Source of the DNA: Microcaldota archaeon
Lineage (GTDB): Archaea; Micrarchaeota; Micrarchaeia; Micrarchaeales; Micrarchaeaceae
DNA length: 64,000 bases
Direction of reading: 5' to 3'
NCBI GenBank assembly: GCA_028866715.1
Contig: JAGWHO010000005.1
Coordinates: 1-64,000 of the forward strand
Below, one piece after another: positions 8,803 through 17,669 of this stretch. A program made the position numbers and the translations under genes. Numbering within the stretch: position 1 is the first letter of the stretch; each line of letters begins with the position of its first letter. Under the pieces are notes generated by a model. It saw nothing but the letters and a program-made list of their open reading frames with translations, did no database searches and had not been told where the DNA came from.

Positions 8803-9512
8803 CCGCTCTTGTAGTTGAAGTTGACTGTTATTGCTTCGACCACCTTGCTCCTTCCGGTATAGAACGCCGGGTTGCTTGCAGCTGATTGCGCGCTGTTGGC
8901 CAGATACCCGGAATACGGGAAGACGTTGTAGCTGTTTATCGATATGTTTGCAACGCTTATTGGCGAGTTGCCTGCAAGCGCCCTTGCCTGCGATGTCGCA
9001 TTCTGGAGCGCATATTGCAGCGCGCTTGTCCTCAGCATCGTGATCTGCCAGTCAGGCATCGATGTCTGTATGTTCGTCACGAAGACGTTTTGTATCGACG
9101 AGAGCGCCCCTATCGCAGCGCCTGAGTCGCTTATGTTCGGCAGCGTCAGCGCAATGCTTTCGGTTGCCCTGTAGCCGCTCATGTTGTATATCTTGTAGAT
9201 GTTGTACGACTGAGTTGACACGAGCGTCCAGTTGTTGTTTATGAATCTTGCCACTGTGGTGTTGAAGGACGAGAGCTCAGACGCAAGGTTTTGGGTTGCT
9301 GCCTGCGTGGTGTTGCCTGTCGCGTTAACAGTTATGTACAGAACCGACTGCGTAGGAACGCTGTAGGCTGCGCCTGTGGCGTAGACCGCTATGTTGCCGC
9401 TGTGCACAGATGAGACTGCCGGAAGCACCCAGACCAGGCCTATCACAAGCAGCGCAGCTATTATTATGACACCGAGAACCGCAAACTCCGCAAGCTTCAT
9501 CTCAGCCTTCAT
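8799..9512 (-). CDS. SIMPL (DUF541) domain protein, membrane-anchored
   Basis: About 237 residues. A hydrophobic signal anchor near the N-terminus (LAEFAVLGVIIIAALLVIGLV) precedes an extracytoplasmic SIMPL domain: VTVNATG-like strand, an LS-SFNTTVARF helix, alternating strands and a closing AITVNFNYKSG. Several N-x-S/T sequons fit surface glycosylation. The start MKAEMKLAEF is chosen because a TATA element (TTTTATA on this strand, about 9546) lies about 30 bases upstream with AGGT just before it; starts at 9533 or 9542 are too close to that box. SIMPL proteins have no firmly defined archaeal role. Confidence 0.75.
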   Translation of the reverse strand: MKAEMKLAEFAVLGVIIIAALLVIGLVWVLPAVSSVHSGNIAVYATGAAYSVPTQSVLYITVNATGNTTQAATQNLASELSSFNTTVARFINNNWTLVSTQSYNIYKIYNMSGYRATESIALTLPNISDSGAAIGALSSIQNVFVTNIQTSMPDWQITMLRTSALQYALQNATSQARALAGNSPISVANISINSYNVFPYSGYLANSAQSAASNPAFYTGRSKVVEAITVNFNYKSG

Positions 9513-9615
9513 CCGATTACCTATAGAGGGCATCTCTTGCAAGGTATAAAAGGCTTATCCAAGAGTCCGCGAATTGCCCAGCAACATTTAATTATCTGGA
9601 CGCAGAATAGGGATT

Positions 9616-10053
9616 ATGCGCACACGTATATACTTCGGCTTCGCGATAAGGGCCACTGCAGGCATAGACGGCAACGGCCAGAAGGACACCTGCGTCGCTC
9701 TCGGCGGGCATCTAAAGCAGTATGGCGACGTGCTCTCCGAAGGGCTGATGGGGAAGAGCTCTTCCGGAGACCTGAACAGCGAGCATGCGTACAACAGGGA
9801 TCTCGACTGGCTTAGGAATTCAGACTTCGCAGTGTTTGAGACGTCAGTTCCTTCAATCGGCGTTGGTTACGAGGTGAGGGACGCGGAGGTGTGGAACATC
9901 CCTGTGCTCTGCCTCCACAGGAACCAGGACGGCAAGAGACTGTCTGCCATGATAGAGGGGAACCCGAATCCTACAATCGTCAAATACGATACGCTTGACC
10001 AGGCAAGAGCGGCGATAGACCTATTTTTCGGGAGGGCCCTCAGGAAAACCTGA
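9616..10053 (+). CDS. nucleoside 2-deoxyribosyltransferase / DNPH1-like hydrolase
   Basis: 145 residues of the deoxyribosyltransferase fold. It opens with IYFGFAIRA, continues with a GDVLSEGLMG segment, and holds the active-site region DLDWLRNSDFAVFE followed by S-x-G-V-G-Y-E. The E of GYEV is the usual nucleophile in this family. Members cleave the N-glycosidic bond of 2'-deoxynucleosides or their 5'-monophosphates and sanitise nucleotide pools; the two activities cannot be told apart here. The ATG at 9616 lies about 30 bases behind an AT-rich box (TTAATT), so the mRNA may be leaderless. The 3' end overlaps the convergent SDR gene by 14 bases. Confidence 0.8.
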   Translation: MRTRIYFGFAIRATAGIDGNGQKDTCVALGGHLKQYGDVLSEGLMGKSSSGDLNSEHAYNRDLDWLRNSDFAVFETSVPSIGVGYEVRDAEVWNIPVLCLHRNQDGKRLSAMIEGNPNPTIVKYDTLDQARAAIDLFFGRALRKT

Positions 10054-10750
10054 GGCCGCCGTCCATCGGTATCGTTGCCCCGTTGACGAATTCCGCCTCG
10101 TCTGTCATGAGCCAGACGATGACTCTGGCGAAATCCTCAGGCGGGGCGCTCATGTCGCCTAGCTTCCTGAGCCTCTTCCAATTCCGTTCAGGCTCGAAAT
10201 CACCTTTAATCGAGTGCGGGGCTATCGCATTGATGCGTATGCCCCTCCCGAGCAGTTCGGAAGAGAGGATCTCTACCAGTTTCGCTGTGCCTGCCTTGCC
10301 AATCCCGTAGGAGAGCTGGTTCGGCGAGGCCTTGCTTATCCCCTTTATCGACGACACAAGCGTTATGGACGAGCCACGATTGAGCCTTCCGACAGCGGCA
10401 TTCGCGACGAGAACGGGCGCCTTTATGTGGTTGGCCAGCATCGCCTCCAAAGACTTCGGGGCCTCTATTGTGTCCTCTTCGTATCCACCTACCATGACCG
10501 AGACGTGGTCGAGGCCGCCAAGCCTCTTCGCGGCTTCATTGACGATCTTTTTTGAGTCCGTAAGGGCGTCACCTGCAATCCCGAATACCTTCCCGTATCC
10601 CGACAAGGATCTCACAAGCGCATCGAGCTTCTTCTTGTCTCTCGCGTTGATCGCCACCGCAGCGCCGTCTTTCATGGCGAAATAGGCCGTAGCGAAGCCA
10701 AGCCCCCTGCTCGCCCCGACAATCAGCACCCTCTGGTTCTTCAGCCTCAT
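10040..10750 (-). CDS. short-chain dehydrogenase/reductase
   Basis: A 236-residue classical SDR. The nucleotide-binding motif GASRGLG lies at about 10-16, a catalytic Ser in LVSSIKG, the YGIGK form of YxxxK, and a closing D-G-G-L. Such enzymes are NAD(P)-dependent oxidoreductases resembling FabG; the substrate is unknown. The ATG at 10750 is chosen, as the open frame upstream runs back over the PH/zinc-ribbon gene. It lies 4 bases after that gene's stop and is probably its operon partner. The end of the gene overlaps the convergent hydrolase. Confidence 0.88.
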   Translation of the reverse strand: MRLKNQRVLIVGASRGLGFATAYFAMKDGAAVAINARDKKKLDALVRSLSGYGKVFGIAGDALTDSKKIVNEAAKRLGGLDHVSVMVGGYEEDTIEAPKSLEAMLANHIKAPVLVANAAVGRLNRGSSITLVSSIKGISKASPNQLSYGIGKAGTAKLVEILSSELLGRGIRINAIAPHSIKGDFEPERNWKRLRKLGDMSAPPEDFARVIVWLMTDEAEFVNGATIPMDGGLRFS

Positions 10751-10754
10751 GCAA

Positions 10755-11318
10755 TCACTTTTGGCGCATGTGCCCGAGCACTGCTCCGCAGTACCTGCAG
10801 TACAGGTCGCTGGCGTTGTTCTTCCTGCCGCATTCGCCGCAGTATGTATAGAGGCCTGGCCTGGCAACCCTATGCTTCTCAAGCAAAACGCGCTCTTTCT
10901 CCTCCTCCTTCCTCTCTTTTTCAAGTACCTTTCTGTTGAGCAGGTCTGCAAGCAGGACCGCATCCCTATACCTAAGGCCGTGTATCTCACCCTCCTCGCG
11001 GTTGCGCCTGTACTTGCCTCGCTCCGTGCTCATGCCTGCTACCCTGACGTATATCGCGCTTGAGAATATCCCGTGGTCAAGCCTCACTCCTGTTACCTTG
11101 TCGAACGGTATCAGCTCGAAGTTCTTTCTTACCCCCCACCTGTCCCTCTCTATGAATATGATGCGCTTGTTGGTGACGACCCACGTTGTCGGCGTTATCC
11201 ATGCGCCTCCGGGCCTAAGCCTTCTCTGCTTTACTGTGAGTTCGACGGTCTCGCCAGGCCAGAGCATTCCCCTTACTATGTTGACCTCGCTCTCTGCTAT
11301 GGGCATGTTCCCCGGCAT
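10755..11318 (-). CDS. PH-like domain plus C-terminal zinc ribbon, paralogue 2
   Basis: 187 residues from the ATG at 11318, which has AGGTGATT just upstream. Residues 15-110 form a bacterial-PH-like beta domain (LWPGETVELTVKQ, then TNKRIIFIERD). A charged helix rich in E/K/R follows, then a four-Cys ribbon, CGEC and CRYC. It is a clear tandem duplicate of the next gene: both share the E-G-E-I-x-G-L-R-x-R-D-A signature and the same domain order. The longer charged helix is the main difference. PH-like domains of this kind usually bind membranes or proteins; the role here is not known. Confidence 0.7.
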   Translation of the reverse strand: MPGNMPIAESEVNIVRGMLWPGETVELTVKQRRLRPGGAWITPTTWVVTNKRIIFIERDRWGVRKNFELIPFDKVTGVRLDHGIFSSAIYVRVAGMSTERGKYRRNREEGEIHGLRYRDAVLLADLLNRKVLEKERKEEEKERVLLEKHRVARPGLYTYCGECGRKNNASDLYCRYCGAVLGHMRQK

Positions 11319-11322
11319 GCAA

Positions 11323-11856
11323 TCACCTGTGTATTGCGGCGCCGCAGCTGCTGCAGAATTTTGCGTCAACATTGCACCTTGCGCCGCAGCTGCTGCAGTA
11401 GATGTAGGCCCCCGGCTCCGCCTTGCTGTTTTGCTGCGCAGCCCCTGCCCCTACTACCGGCTGGTTCATGTTTACCCTCCTGTTCAGCGCATCTGCGAGC
11501 GCAGACGCATCCCTGTTCCTAAGGCCGTCTATCTCGCCCTCCTCTTTGCCGCTCTTCAAGAGCCCTTTGTCGCGGTCGTATCCCTGCACTCTTATGAACA
11601 CGGAAGAAGAGATGACCCCGTGCTCAAGCCTCACGCTGGTTATCTGCTTGTACGGTATGACCTCGTAGTCCTGCCTTATGCCGAGCGTTGCCTTGTTGAT
11701 TATCATGAGGCGCTTATCCGTGGCCACGACCGTGGTGGGTGTCGTGACCGAGCCGCCAGGGCCGATCCTTCGCTGCTCGACCGCTAGCTCGACGCTCTCG
11801 CCAGGCCAGAGAATCCCCTTGAGCGCCTCTGCGGTCTCAGCGTTGTCCAGAGCCAT
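11323..11856 (-). CDS. PH-like domain plus C-terminal zinc ribbon, paralogue 1
   Basis: 177 residues. The N-terminal PH-like domain carries LWPGESVELAVEQ and TDKRLMIINKA, a short linker rich in Gly/Ala/Gln follows, and the C-terminal ribbon reads CSSC and CSSC. It is the first gene of a three-gene minus-strand run (this gene, its paralogue, an SDR) with gaps of 4 bases. The divergent Sua5 gene lies 56 bases away, so the promoter region is shared. Both paralogues lack predicted membrane segments, so any membrane link would be peripheral. Function unknown. Confidence 0.7.
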   Translation of the reverse strand: MALDNAETAEALKGILWPGESVELAVEQRRIGPGGSVTTPTTVVATDKRLMIINKATLGIRQDYEVIPYKQITSVRLEHGVISSSVFIRVQGYDRDKGLLKSGKEEGEIDGLRNRDASALADALNRRVNMNQPVVGAGAAQQNSKAEPGAYIYCSSCGARCNVDAKFCSSCGAAIHR

Positions 11857-11912
11857 GCAAACGCAATAACATAGATGACAAGCTATATAATCGTTTCAGG
11901 CATTAAACATAC

Positions 11913-12965
11913 GTGACCGAAATCCTGGAGGTTAATCCAGTCAATCCGCAGATGGAGCGCATACAGAGGGCCGCAAAGATAATAACGTCTGGCGGCACTG
12001 TCGCATTCCCTACAGAGACTGTCTACGGCATAGGCGCAAACGCATTCGACAACGACGCATGCGCAAAGATATTCAAGGCCAAGGGCAGGCCTGCCGATAA
12101 TCCGCTCATAGTGCACGTCGCATCGCTGGCGCAGCTGGGCGATGTCGCTTCTGATGTGCCAGACGCGATAATGAAGGCGCTGAAGGTTGTATGGCCAGGC
12201 CCGATAACGCTCATACTGAAGAAGGCCGATAGGATGCCGGACACAGTCACGGCTTCGCTCGAAACCGTTGCGGTGAGGATGCCTGCGCATCCTGTTGCCT
12301 TAAGGCTGATAGAGGCGAGCGGTGTGCCGATAGCGGCGCCCAGCGCCAACGCATCGACAAGGCCAAGCCCGTCAAAAGCCTCGCATGTCATCCAGGATCT
12401 TGACGGAAAGGTCGACATGATACTCGACGGCGGCGAGACCGCATTCGGCCTGGAATCAACAATAATAGACGCCACATCGGAGAAGTGCAGGCTCCTGAGG
12501 CCGGGAGCGTTCACCCTCGAGGAGCTTGAAAGGTACTTCGGCAAGATAGACGTGCCGAAGAGCATAAACGTTACGCTCAAGGAATCTGACATCGCAATTG
12601 CGCCCGGGATGAAATACAGGCATTACGCCCCTAAAAAGATGCTTGTCGCAGCGGAAAGGGATGCGATAACGCAAGCGGCAGAGGGCCTGAAGGGCGCAAC
12701 AGTCATGTGCAGCGACCAGGTCGCAGACGCGATAGGCAAGCATGCCGATACGATACGGCTCGGCGATGAGGCAAACCTATACGAGATTGCGAAAAATCTT
12801 TTCGACGCGCTCAGGAACCTCGACAAGACAAAGTCGTTCGCTGGGGTGATACAGACGTTCCCTGAGCGCGGCATAGGCTTTGCCATAATGAACAGGGTCT
12901 TGAAGGCAAGCGGATCCAAGCCTGCAACGAGCGCAGAGGAGCTGCTCGACCGCCTAAGCAGATAG
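11913..12965 (+). CDS. threonylcarbamoyl-AMP synthase (Sua5/YrdC family)
   Basis: 350 residues, the usual length for the two-domain Sua5 form. The YrdC domain starts near residue 20 with GGTVAFPTETVYGIGA, then KAKGRPADNPLIVHV, which form the binding cleft for threonine, bicarbonate and ATP. The Sua5 C-domain is marked by APGMKYRHYAPKK near 230. The enzyme makes L-threonylcarbamoyl-AMP, the first step towards t6A37 on ANN-decoding tRNAs. The start is a GTG about 25 bases behind the TATA box TATATAAT, so the transcript is probably leaderless. tRNA-Glu follows. Confidence 0.93.
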   Translation: MTEILEVNPVNPQMERIQRAAKIITSGGTVAFPTETVYGIGANAFDNDACAKIFKAKGRPADNPLIVHVASLAQLGDVASDVPDAIMKALKVVWPGPITLILKKADRMPDTVTASLETVAVRMPAHPVALRLIEASGVPIAAPSANASTRPSPSKASHVIQDLDGKVDMILDGGETAFGLESTIIDATSEKCRLLRPGAFTLEELERYFGKIDVPKSINVTLKESDIAIAPGMKYRHYAPKKMLVAAERDAITQAAEGLKGATVMCSDQVADAIGKHADTIRLGDEANLYEIAKNLFDALRNLDKTKSFAGVIQTFPERGIGFAIMNRVLKASGSKPATSAEELLDRLSR

Positions 12966-13001
12966 TAATATTAAGCATGGCGCGAATAAATTATTGCTTC
13001 T

Positions 13002-13076
13002 GCTCCCATCGTCTAGTCCGGCCAAGGACGCGGGGCTTTCAACCCTGAAACTCGGGTTCAAATCCCGATGGGAGCG
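13002..13076 (+). tRNA. tRNA-Glu (UUC)
   Basis: The acceptor stem GCTCCCA pairs with TGGGAGC, the T-arm is CGGGTTCAAATCCCG, and a D-arm is present. The anticodon loop is C-T-TTC-A-A on a 5-base-pair stem with one G-T pair, giving UUC for glutamate. No intron is seen and CCA is not encoded. Confidence 0.95.
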
Positions 13077-13126
13077 TGGCCCGCGTCCGGCACCCTAATG
13101 CTTAAATGCATTTGCGATAGAACCCT

Positions 13127-13247
13127 AATATATAGATATAGCGGATGTCAGTGGGGCTGCTAATCTAACGGCGCTGCGTCTGTGCGGCCGTCTTGGCAAC
13201 ATGCAAGCGCAGATTCCGCAACGCAATCATGATAAGACCGTGGTGAC
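13127..13247 (+). promoter_or_regulatory. promoter and long, possibly structured leader of the Ig-like protein gene
   Basis: A TATA-like box (AATATATAGATATA, 13127-13140) would start transcription near 13158, leaving a leader of about 90 bases, unusual in this window where many genes are leaderless. The leader can fold: GCGGA (13141) can pair with TCCGC (about 13215) and CTGCG with CGCAG inside it. GGTGA lies directly before the ATG, closer than a normal ribosome-binding site. No known riboswitch or sRNA box is recognised. Confidence 0.35.
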
Positions 13248-16200
13248 ATGAAACTTTACTGGAACCTAGGGCTAGTGCTGCTCTCGCTTGCGCTCCTTAC
13301 CTGCGTCACGCACGCATCGTTCACGGCATCGCTGCTCCCCAAGTCAGGGGCCTACGATTCGGGCCAGGCGATAAATTTCACGGCTGCAGCCGGAGGGACC
13401 ACAAGCGCGCCACCATACAATTATACGCTGTACGGCTACATCTCAGGCGCGTACCATCAGGTGTCTGTGCTTTCCAGCAGCTCAGCGACCGCGCATTTCT
13501 ACGTGATAGCACAGCCAAGCATCTCGAAGTACAGGGTCGCCATAAAAGATTCAGGGCCAGGCAAGAAAACCACGGCGAATTCCCCGCCGTCAACCTTCAG
13601 GGTAAACGACCAGCTTGTCGCATCGCAGATCGCCCCTGCGTCGCCGTCAATAGACAATGGCCAGGCAGTAAGGCTTTATTCCAGCATAACCGGAGGGTCT
13701 CCCAAGTACACGTATCAGTGGTTCTCTGCGCAGGGCACCTCCTCCCCCGGATGCACAGAAGCCAATGCCATAGCCGGAGCGACGTCGAAGACGTACGATG
13801 CGGCTCCAAATTCTACGACAAGCTATGCATACCAGGCAACAGACTCGGCAAACCCGCAGGTGTCTGCCTGCTCTTTAGGAGACACGGTCGCTGTATACGC
13901 AGATCCTTACATATCAGTAGAGCCTGCAGGCGCAGCGCTTGACTTAGGCCAGTCAATTGTGCTGAACTCCACGGTCTCAGGCGGGACAGGCAACTACACA
14001 TGGCAGTGGTACGACGGCGGCAAAATCAAGAACGCAGAGGGCACCGGCGCGACCGCCACGTACAGCGCATCTAAGGCGGGGAACTACCATGTAGAATTCA
14101 CTGACGCCGGCACCGGCACAGCGAGGCCTGCAAAGGCGGCCGATGCGAAGTCCGTGCCTGTGAAGGTCACCACATCGCTGCAGAAGCCTGCGCTTTATGC
14201 GTCAAACGCCACGATAGACAAAGGGCAGATCGAGACCCTTGTTGCGTCTGCCGTAGGCGGCACTCCAAATTACACGTACAGGTTCAATGACGTAGGAACA
14301 GGAAGGCCAATCCCAGGATGCGACCAGATACCGGCAAACACATGCACATTCGCCCCGAACGGGACCGACTCGTACACCGTGCGCGTCAAGGACTCCGGCA
14401 CGAGGCCCGAAGCCAAGGTCTCGCAAGCTGTGCAGGTAACGGTCAACCCGGCGCTCTCTGTTCCGGGGATATCCGCATCAAACTCCACGATAGCCGAGGG
14501 GCAGCCTGAGACGCTGACCGCAACTGCATCCGGCGGCACTCCAGTGTATTCATACTCGTTCACCGACATCGGCACAAATGCCGTGATACCGGGATGCGTG
14601 TCAGTGCAATCGCGCAACTGCACGTTCATCCCGCTGTACACCGACTCATACGCGGTCCGCGTAGCGGACAATGCGAGCACCCCGTCTGTAACGGAATCGC
14701 CAAGCGTGAAGGTCAATGTAAAGATACCTCTCGCCACCCCCGCCTTGGCGCCATCAGGCGCATCGGTCGATCTCGGGCAGAACCTGACGCTCTCCGCTTC
14801 CGTAAGCGGCGGGACCACAGCGTTCACATACACGTTCACGGACATTAACGCCAACGCCCCGATACCCGGCTGCGGTGGCATATCCGTAAACACGTGCACG
14901 TTCAAACCATCGGCAAACGACAGCTACACCGTCAGCCTGGTGAGCAACGTCTCAAGCGCCTACACGACAACTTCCATCCCTGTATCTGTCGCAGTGTTCC
15001 CCATCCCAGAGGTCACGGCATCCGGGAACGCGACCGCCTACGTCGGACAGCAGATAACGATAACCTCTAACTTGACGAGCGCGGGTTCAGGTTCGGTGAG
15101 ATATCAGTGGTACAACGGGACCTCGCCGATCCAGAATGCATCATCTTCATATTATAGCGCGATCGCAGGGGCAACAGGCACGTTCAACTACAGCGTAAGG
15201 GCTACCGACTCCGACAATGTGACTGCAGCATCGAACCCGGTGCCCGTTACCGTCAATCCGTTGAAGCTGGCCGTGGCGCAGCAGCCCCAGTCAACGCTGA
15301 TGGATAGCGGCCAGACCATAACGCTATCATCAACGCTCAATGCCACCGCCGGCAACTACACATGGCAGTGGTACGACGGCAACGCTACAGTCGCAACTGC
15401 AGCTGGCAACGGCACAGTCGCAACGTACAACGCCACATCGTCAGGGAGCTACCGTGCAGTGTTCACAAGGATGGGCACCCCTGGGATAACAGGCTCATCC
15501 GCTCCTGCCAATATCACAATAGCATCGCAGATCTACCAGCCGAGGCTTGACTCCTTCTCCGGCGCCACTGGCGCAGAATCAATAGGTAGCGTATCCACCG
15601 GCAGCATGACCACCGCAGGCTCGAACGATATGCTGGTCGCTGTCGTACTCGCCGACGGCGGCGTCGGCGCGCCGGGTGTGTCCGACACGGCAGGCTCGAC
15701 GTGGGCCCTCGCGTACGGGAGCACCAACGGGCTGCCTGGCGAGTGCGGGAACACATGGATATTCTATTCCAAGCCAGGCAAGAAGCTCTCCGGGGACGTA
15801 GTATCGGACTCAAGGGTCGCTCCTGCCTTCCTCGGGCTGTTCGTCATGGCAGTGCAAAACGCAACCGCGTTCGACGCAAACGCCACACTGCCGTCAGTCT
15901 CAGCCGCGGCTGCGAACCACACATCGGCAACGTACTCCACAACGAACGCCAACGATCTGGCCTTCGGCGCGGCGAGCACATGCCATACATCCGGGAGCTT
16001 CTACTGGGGCGGATTGACCGCGCTGTCGAATACCGGCTACCAGTTCGCTGTCGCAGACAGATCCGCGGACACGCCGCTGGCCAACGCGTCAGCATCAATA
16101 ACAGAGGGTGCGGACCTGGGGACCACCGCCGACGTAAGCGTCGCTGTAGCAGCAGTCTCGGATCTCAATGTGCTTCACCTGGACCCTGCGATATCTGTCC

Positions 16201-17633
16201 AGCCGAAGGGAGCAACCACATATGTCGGCCAGGCCGCGACGCTCACATCAAGCGTCTCAGGGGGCACAGGATCCTTCTCATGGCAGTGGTACAATGCAAC
16301 GTCCGCGATAGCCGGTGCCGCAGGGACCGGATCCACAGCAACATTCACCGCGTCTGCTCCGGGATCCTACCACGCAGAATTCACCGACATAGGGACAGGG
16401 GCGGCCAAGCCAATAGAGACCGCAACATCGGTATCCGTGCCTGTCGTATTCGTCCCCGCGCCTTCGATATCCGTCCAACCCTCTGGAGGGGCCCTTGACA
16501 CGGGCCAGAACGTGACCATATCGTCGCAGGTCACAGGAGGCACGGGATCCTTCTCATGGCAGTGGTACAACGGAGCCAACACGATAGCGGGCGCGACAGG
16601 CACAGGGGCATACGCAAGCTACGTGACCCCTAACGCAGGCAACTACAGCGTGAGGTTCAGGGACACTGGAGCCAACCTCACCGCGGCAGGGGCGAACCTG
16701 ACCTCGGCAGCGGCGCGCATGGCGCTGTACTCCGCCCCGTCCATACTGATACAGCCGGCAAGCGGAACCGTGAAGGGAAGCGTCCCTGCGCATATCGACG
16801 CCACGGTCTCAGGAGGCACAGGATCATTCTCATGGCAGTGGTACAACGCAGACGGCACCACTCTGGCTGGCGCAAGCGGCACAGGCCTGGTTGCGAACTA
16901 CTCAACGGCCGTGCCGGGGACGTACCGTGCCGTATTCACAGACACAGGCACAGCCGCATCCGCAAGGCCGGCAGCGAACGCGACAACACTGCTCGCAAGT
17001 GTCACACCTGTGCATCTTGGCGTGCCTGCAATCGACGCGCATGCGGTTGGGGGAGGAGACACGCCGCCGCCGATAACAACATCGGCGTTCACCACGACGA
17101 GCGCCAACGACACGATAGTGGCTATAGCCTCAGCGGACGGGGGCACAGGCACCCCGAGGATAACCGATACCGCAGGGCTCAATTGGACCCTTGCGTACGG
17201 CGGAACGTCAGGCCTGCAGGGAGAGTGCGGCAGCAGCTGGATATTCTACGCCAAGCCTGGCAAAACCGTCGCAACAGATAAGCTGACCGCCACGCGCAGC
17301 GGTGCTGTGTTCGTGAGCGCGCTTGTGGTAGCTGCCAAGAACGCCAGCGTGTTCGACAGCAACAGCACGCTGCCATCGATAGCGACAACAGGCTACAGCA
17401 CCGCCATATCGACGAAGTACTCCACCTCGAGCGCAAACGACCTGATACTAGGCATATCGTCAACGTGCTACCCAGCGAACCCGAGCTGGTACGGGCTGAC
17501 TCCCCTCGACTCTGCAAACGGCGAGTTCTCTGACGCGTACAAGATAGTCAACACAACGCAGGTCAATGCCACTGCAACCGTACTGGAGGGGGATTACATG
17601 GGGATAGTGGTGACCGCGCTCTCGTCGCCGTAG
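13248..17633 (+). CDS. giant secreted Ig-like repeat surface protein
   Basis: 1461 residues. A signal peptide covers about 1-24 (LGLVLLSLALLTCVTHA). The rest is a chain of beta-sandwich, Ig/PKD-like repeats of about 85-100 residues. Each tends to open with a short x-x-G-Q-x-x-T/V-L strand and carries a W-Q-W-Y core. GGTGSFSWQWYN recurs three times with near-identical DNA (about 16260, 16540 and 16817). Two copies of a different module of about 190 residues, marked by the phrase GECG-x-x-WIFY-x-KPGK, lie at about 765-960 and 1260-1461; the second ends the protein. Asn-glycosylation sequons abound. No C-terminal membrane anchor or sorting signal is seen. It is probably a cell-surface adhesin or envelope protein. 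Confidence 0.8.
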   Translation: MKLYWNLGLVLLSLALLTCVTHASFTASLLPKSGAYDSGQAINFTAAAGGTTSAPPYNYTLYGYISGAYHQVSVLSSSSATAHFYVIAQPSISKYRVAIKDSGPGKKTTANSPPSTFRVNDQLVASQIAPASPSIDNGQAVRLYSSITGGSPKYTYQWFSAQGTSSPGCTEANAIAGATSKTYDAAPNSTTSYAYQATDSANPQVSACSLGDTVAVYADPYISVEPAGAALDLGQSIVLNSTVSGGTGNYTWQWYDGGKIKNAEGTGATATYSASKAGNYHVEFTDAGTGTARPAKAADAKSVPVKVTTSLQKPALYASNATIDKGQIETLVASAVGGTPNYTYRFNDVGTGRPIPGCDQIPANTCTFAPNGTDSYTVRVKDSGTRPEAKVSQAVQVTVNPALSVPGISASNSTIAEGQPETLTATASGGTPVYSYSFTDIGTNAVIPGCVSVQSRNCTFIPLYTDSYAVRVADNASTPSVTESPSVKVNVKIPLATPALAPSGASVDLGQNLTLSASVSGGTTAFTYTFTDINANAPIPGCGGISVNTCTFKPSANDSYTVSLVSNVSSAYTTTSIPVSVAVFPIPEVTASGNATAYVGQQITITSNLTSAGSGSVRYQWYNGTSPIQNASSSYYSAIAGATGTFNYSVRATDSDNVTAASNPVPVTVNPLKLAVAQQPQSTLMDSGQTITLSSTLNATAGNYTWQWYDGNATVATAAGNGTVATYNATSSGSYRAVFTRMGTPGITGSSAPANITIASQIYQPRLDSFSGATGAESIGSVSTGSMTTAGSNDMLVAVVLADGGVGAPGVSDTAGSTWALAYGSTNGLPGECGNTWIFYSKPGKKLSGDVVSDSRVAPAFLGLFVMAVQNATAFDANATLPSVSAAAANHTSATYSTTNANDLAFGAASTCHTSGSFYWGGLTALSNTGYQFAVADRSADTPLANASASITEGADLGTTADVSVAVAAVSDLNVLHLDPAISVQPKGATTYVGQAATLTSSVSGGTGSFSWQWYNATSAIAGAAGTGSTATFTASAPGSYHAEFTDIGTGAAKPIETATSVSVPVVFVPAPSISVQPSGGALDTGQNVTISSQVTGGTGSFSWQWYNGANTIAGATGTGAYASYVTPNAGNYSVRFRDTGANLTAAGANLTSAAARMALYSAPSILIQPASGTVKGSVPAHIDATVSGGTGSFSWQWYNADGTTLAGASGTGLVANYSTAVPGTYRAVFTDTGTAASARPAANATTLLASVTPVHLGVPAIDAHAVGGGDTPPPITTSAFTTTSANDTIVAIASADGGTGTPRITDTAGLNWTLAYGGTSGLQGECGSSWIFYAKPGKTVATDKLTATRSGAVFVSALVVAAKNASVFDSNSTLPSIATTGYSTAISTKYSTSSANDLILGISSTCYPANPSWYGLTPLDSANGEFSDAYKIVNTTQVNATATVLEGDYMGIVVTALSSP

Positions 17634-17669
17634 CATGACACAGGCATCTCCGAATAAATGATGAGTTAG

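Noticed and set aside
15090-16870. CRISPR or satellite array in the surface-protein gene
   Set aside because: The repeated DNA is in frame, unevenly spaced and encodes Ig-like domains; no short spacer array exists anywhere in the window.
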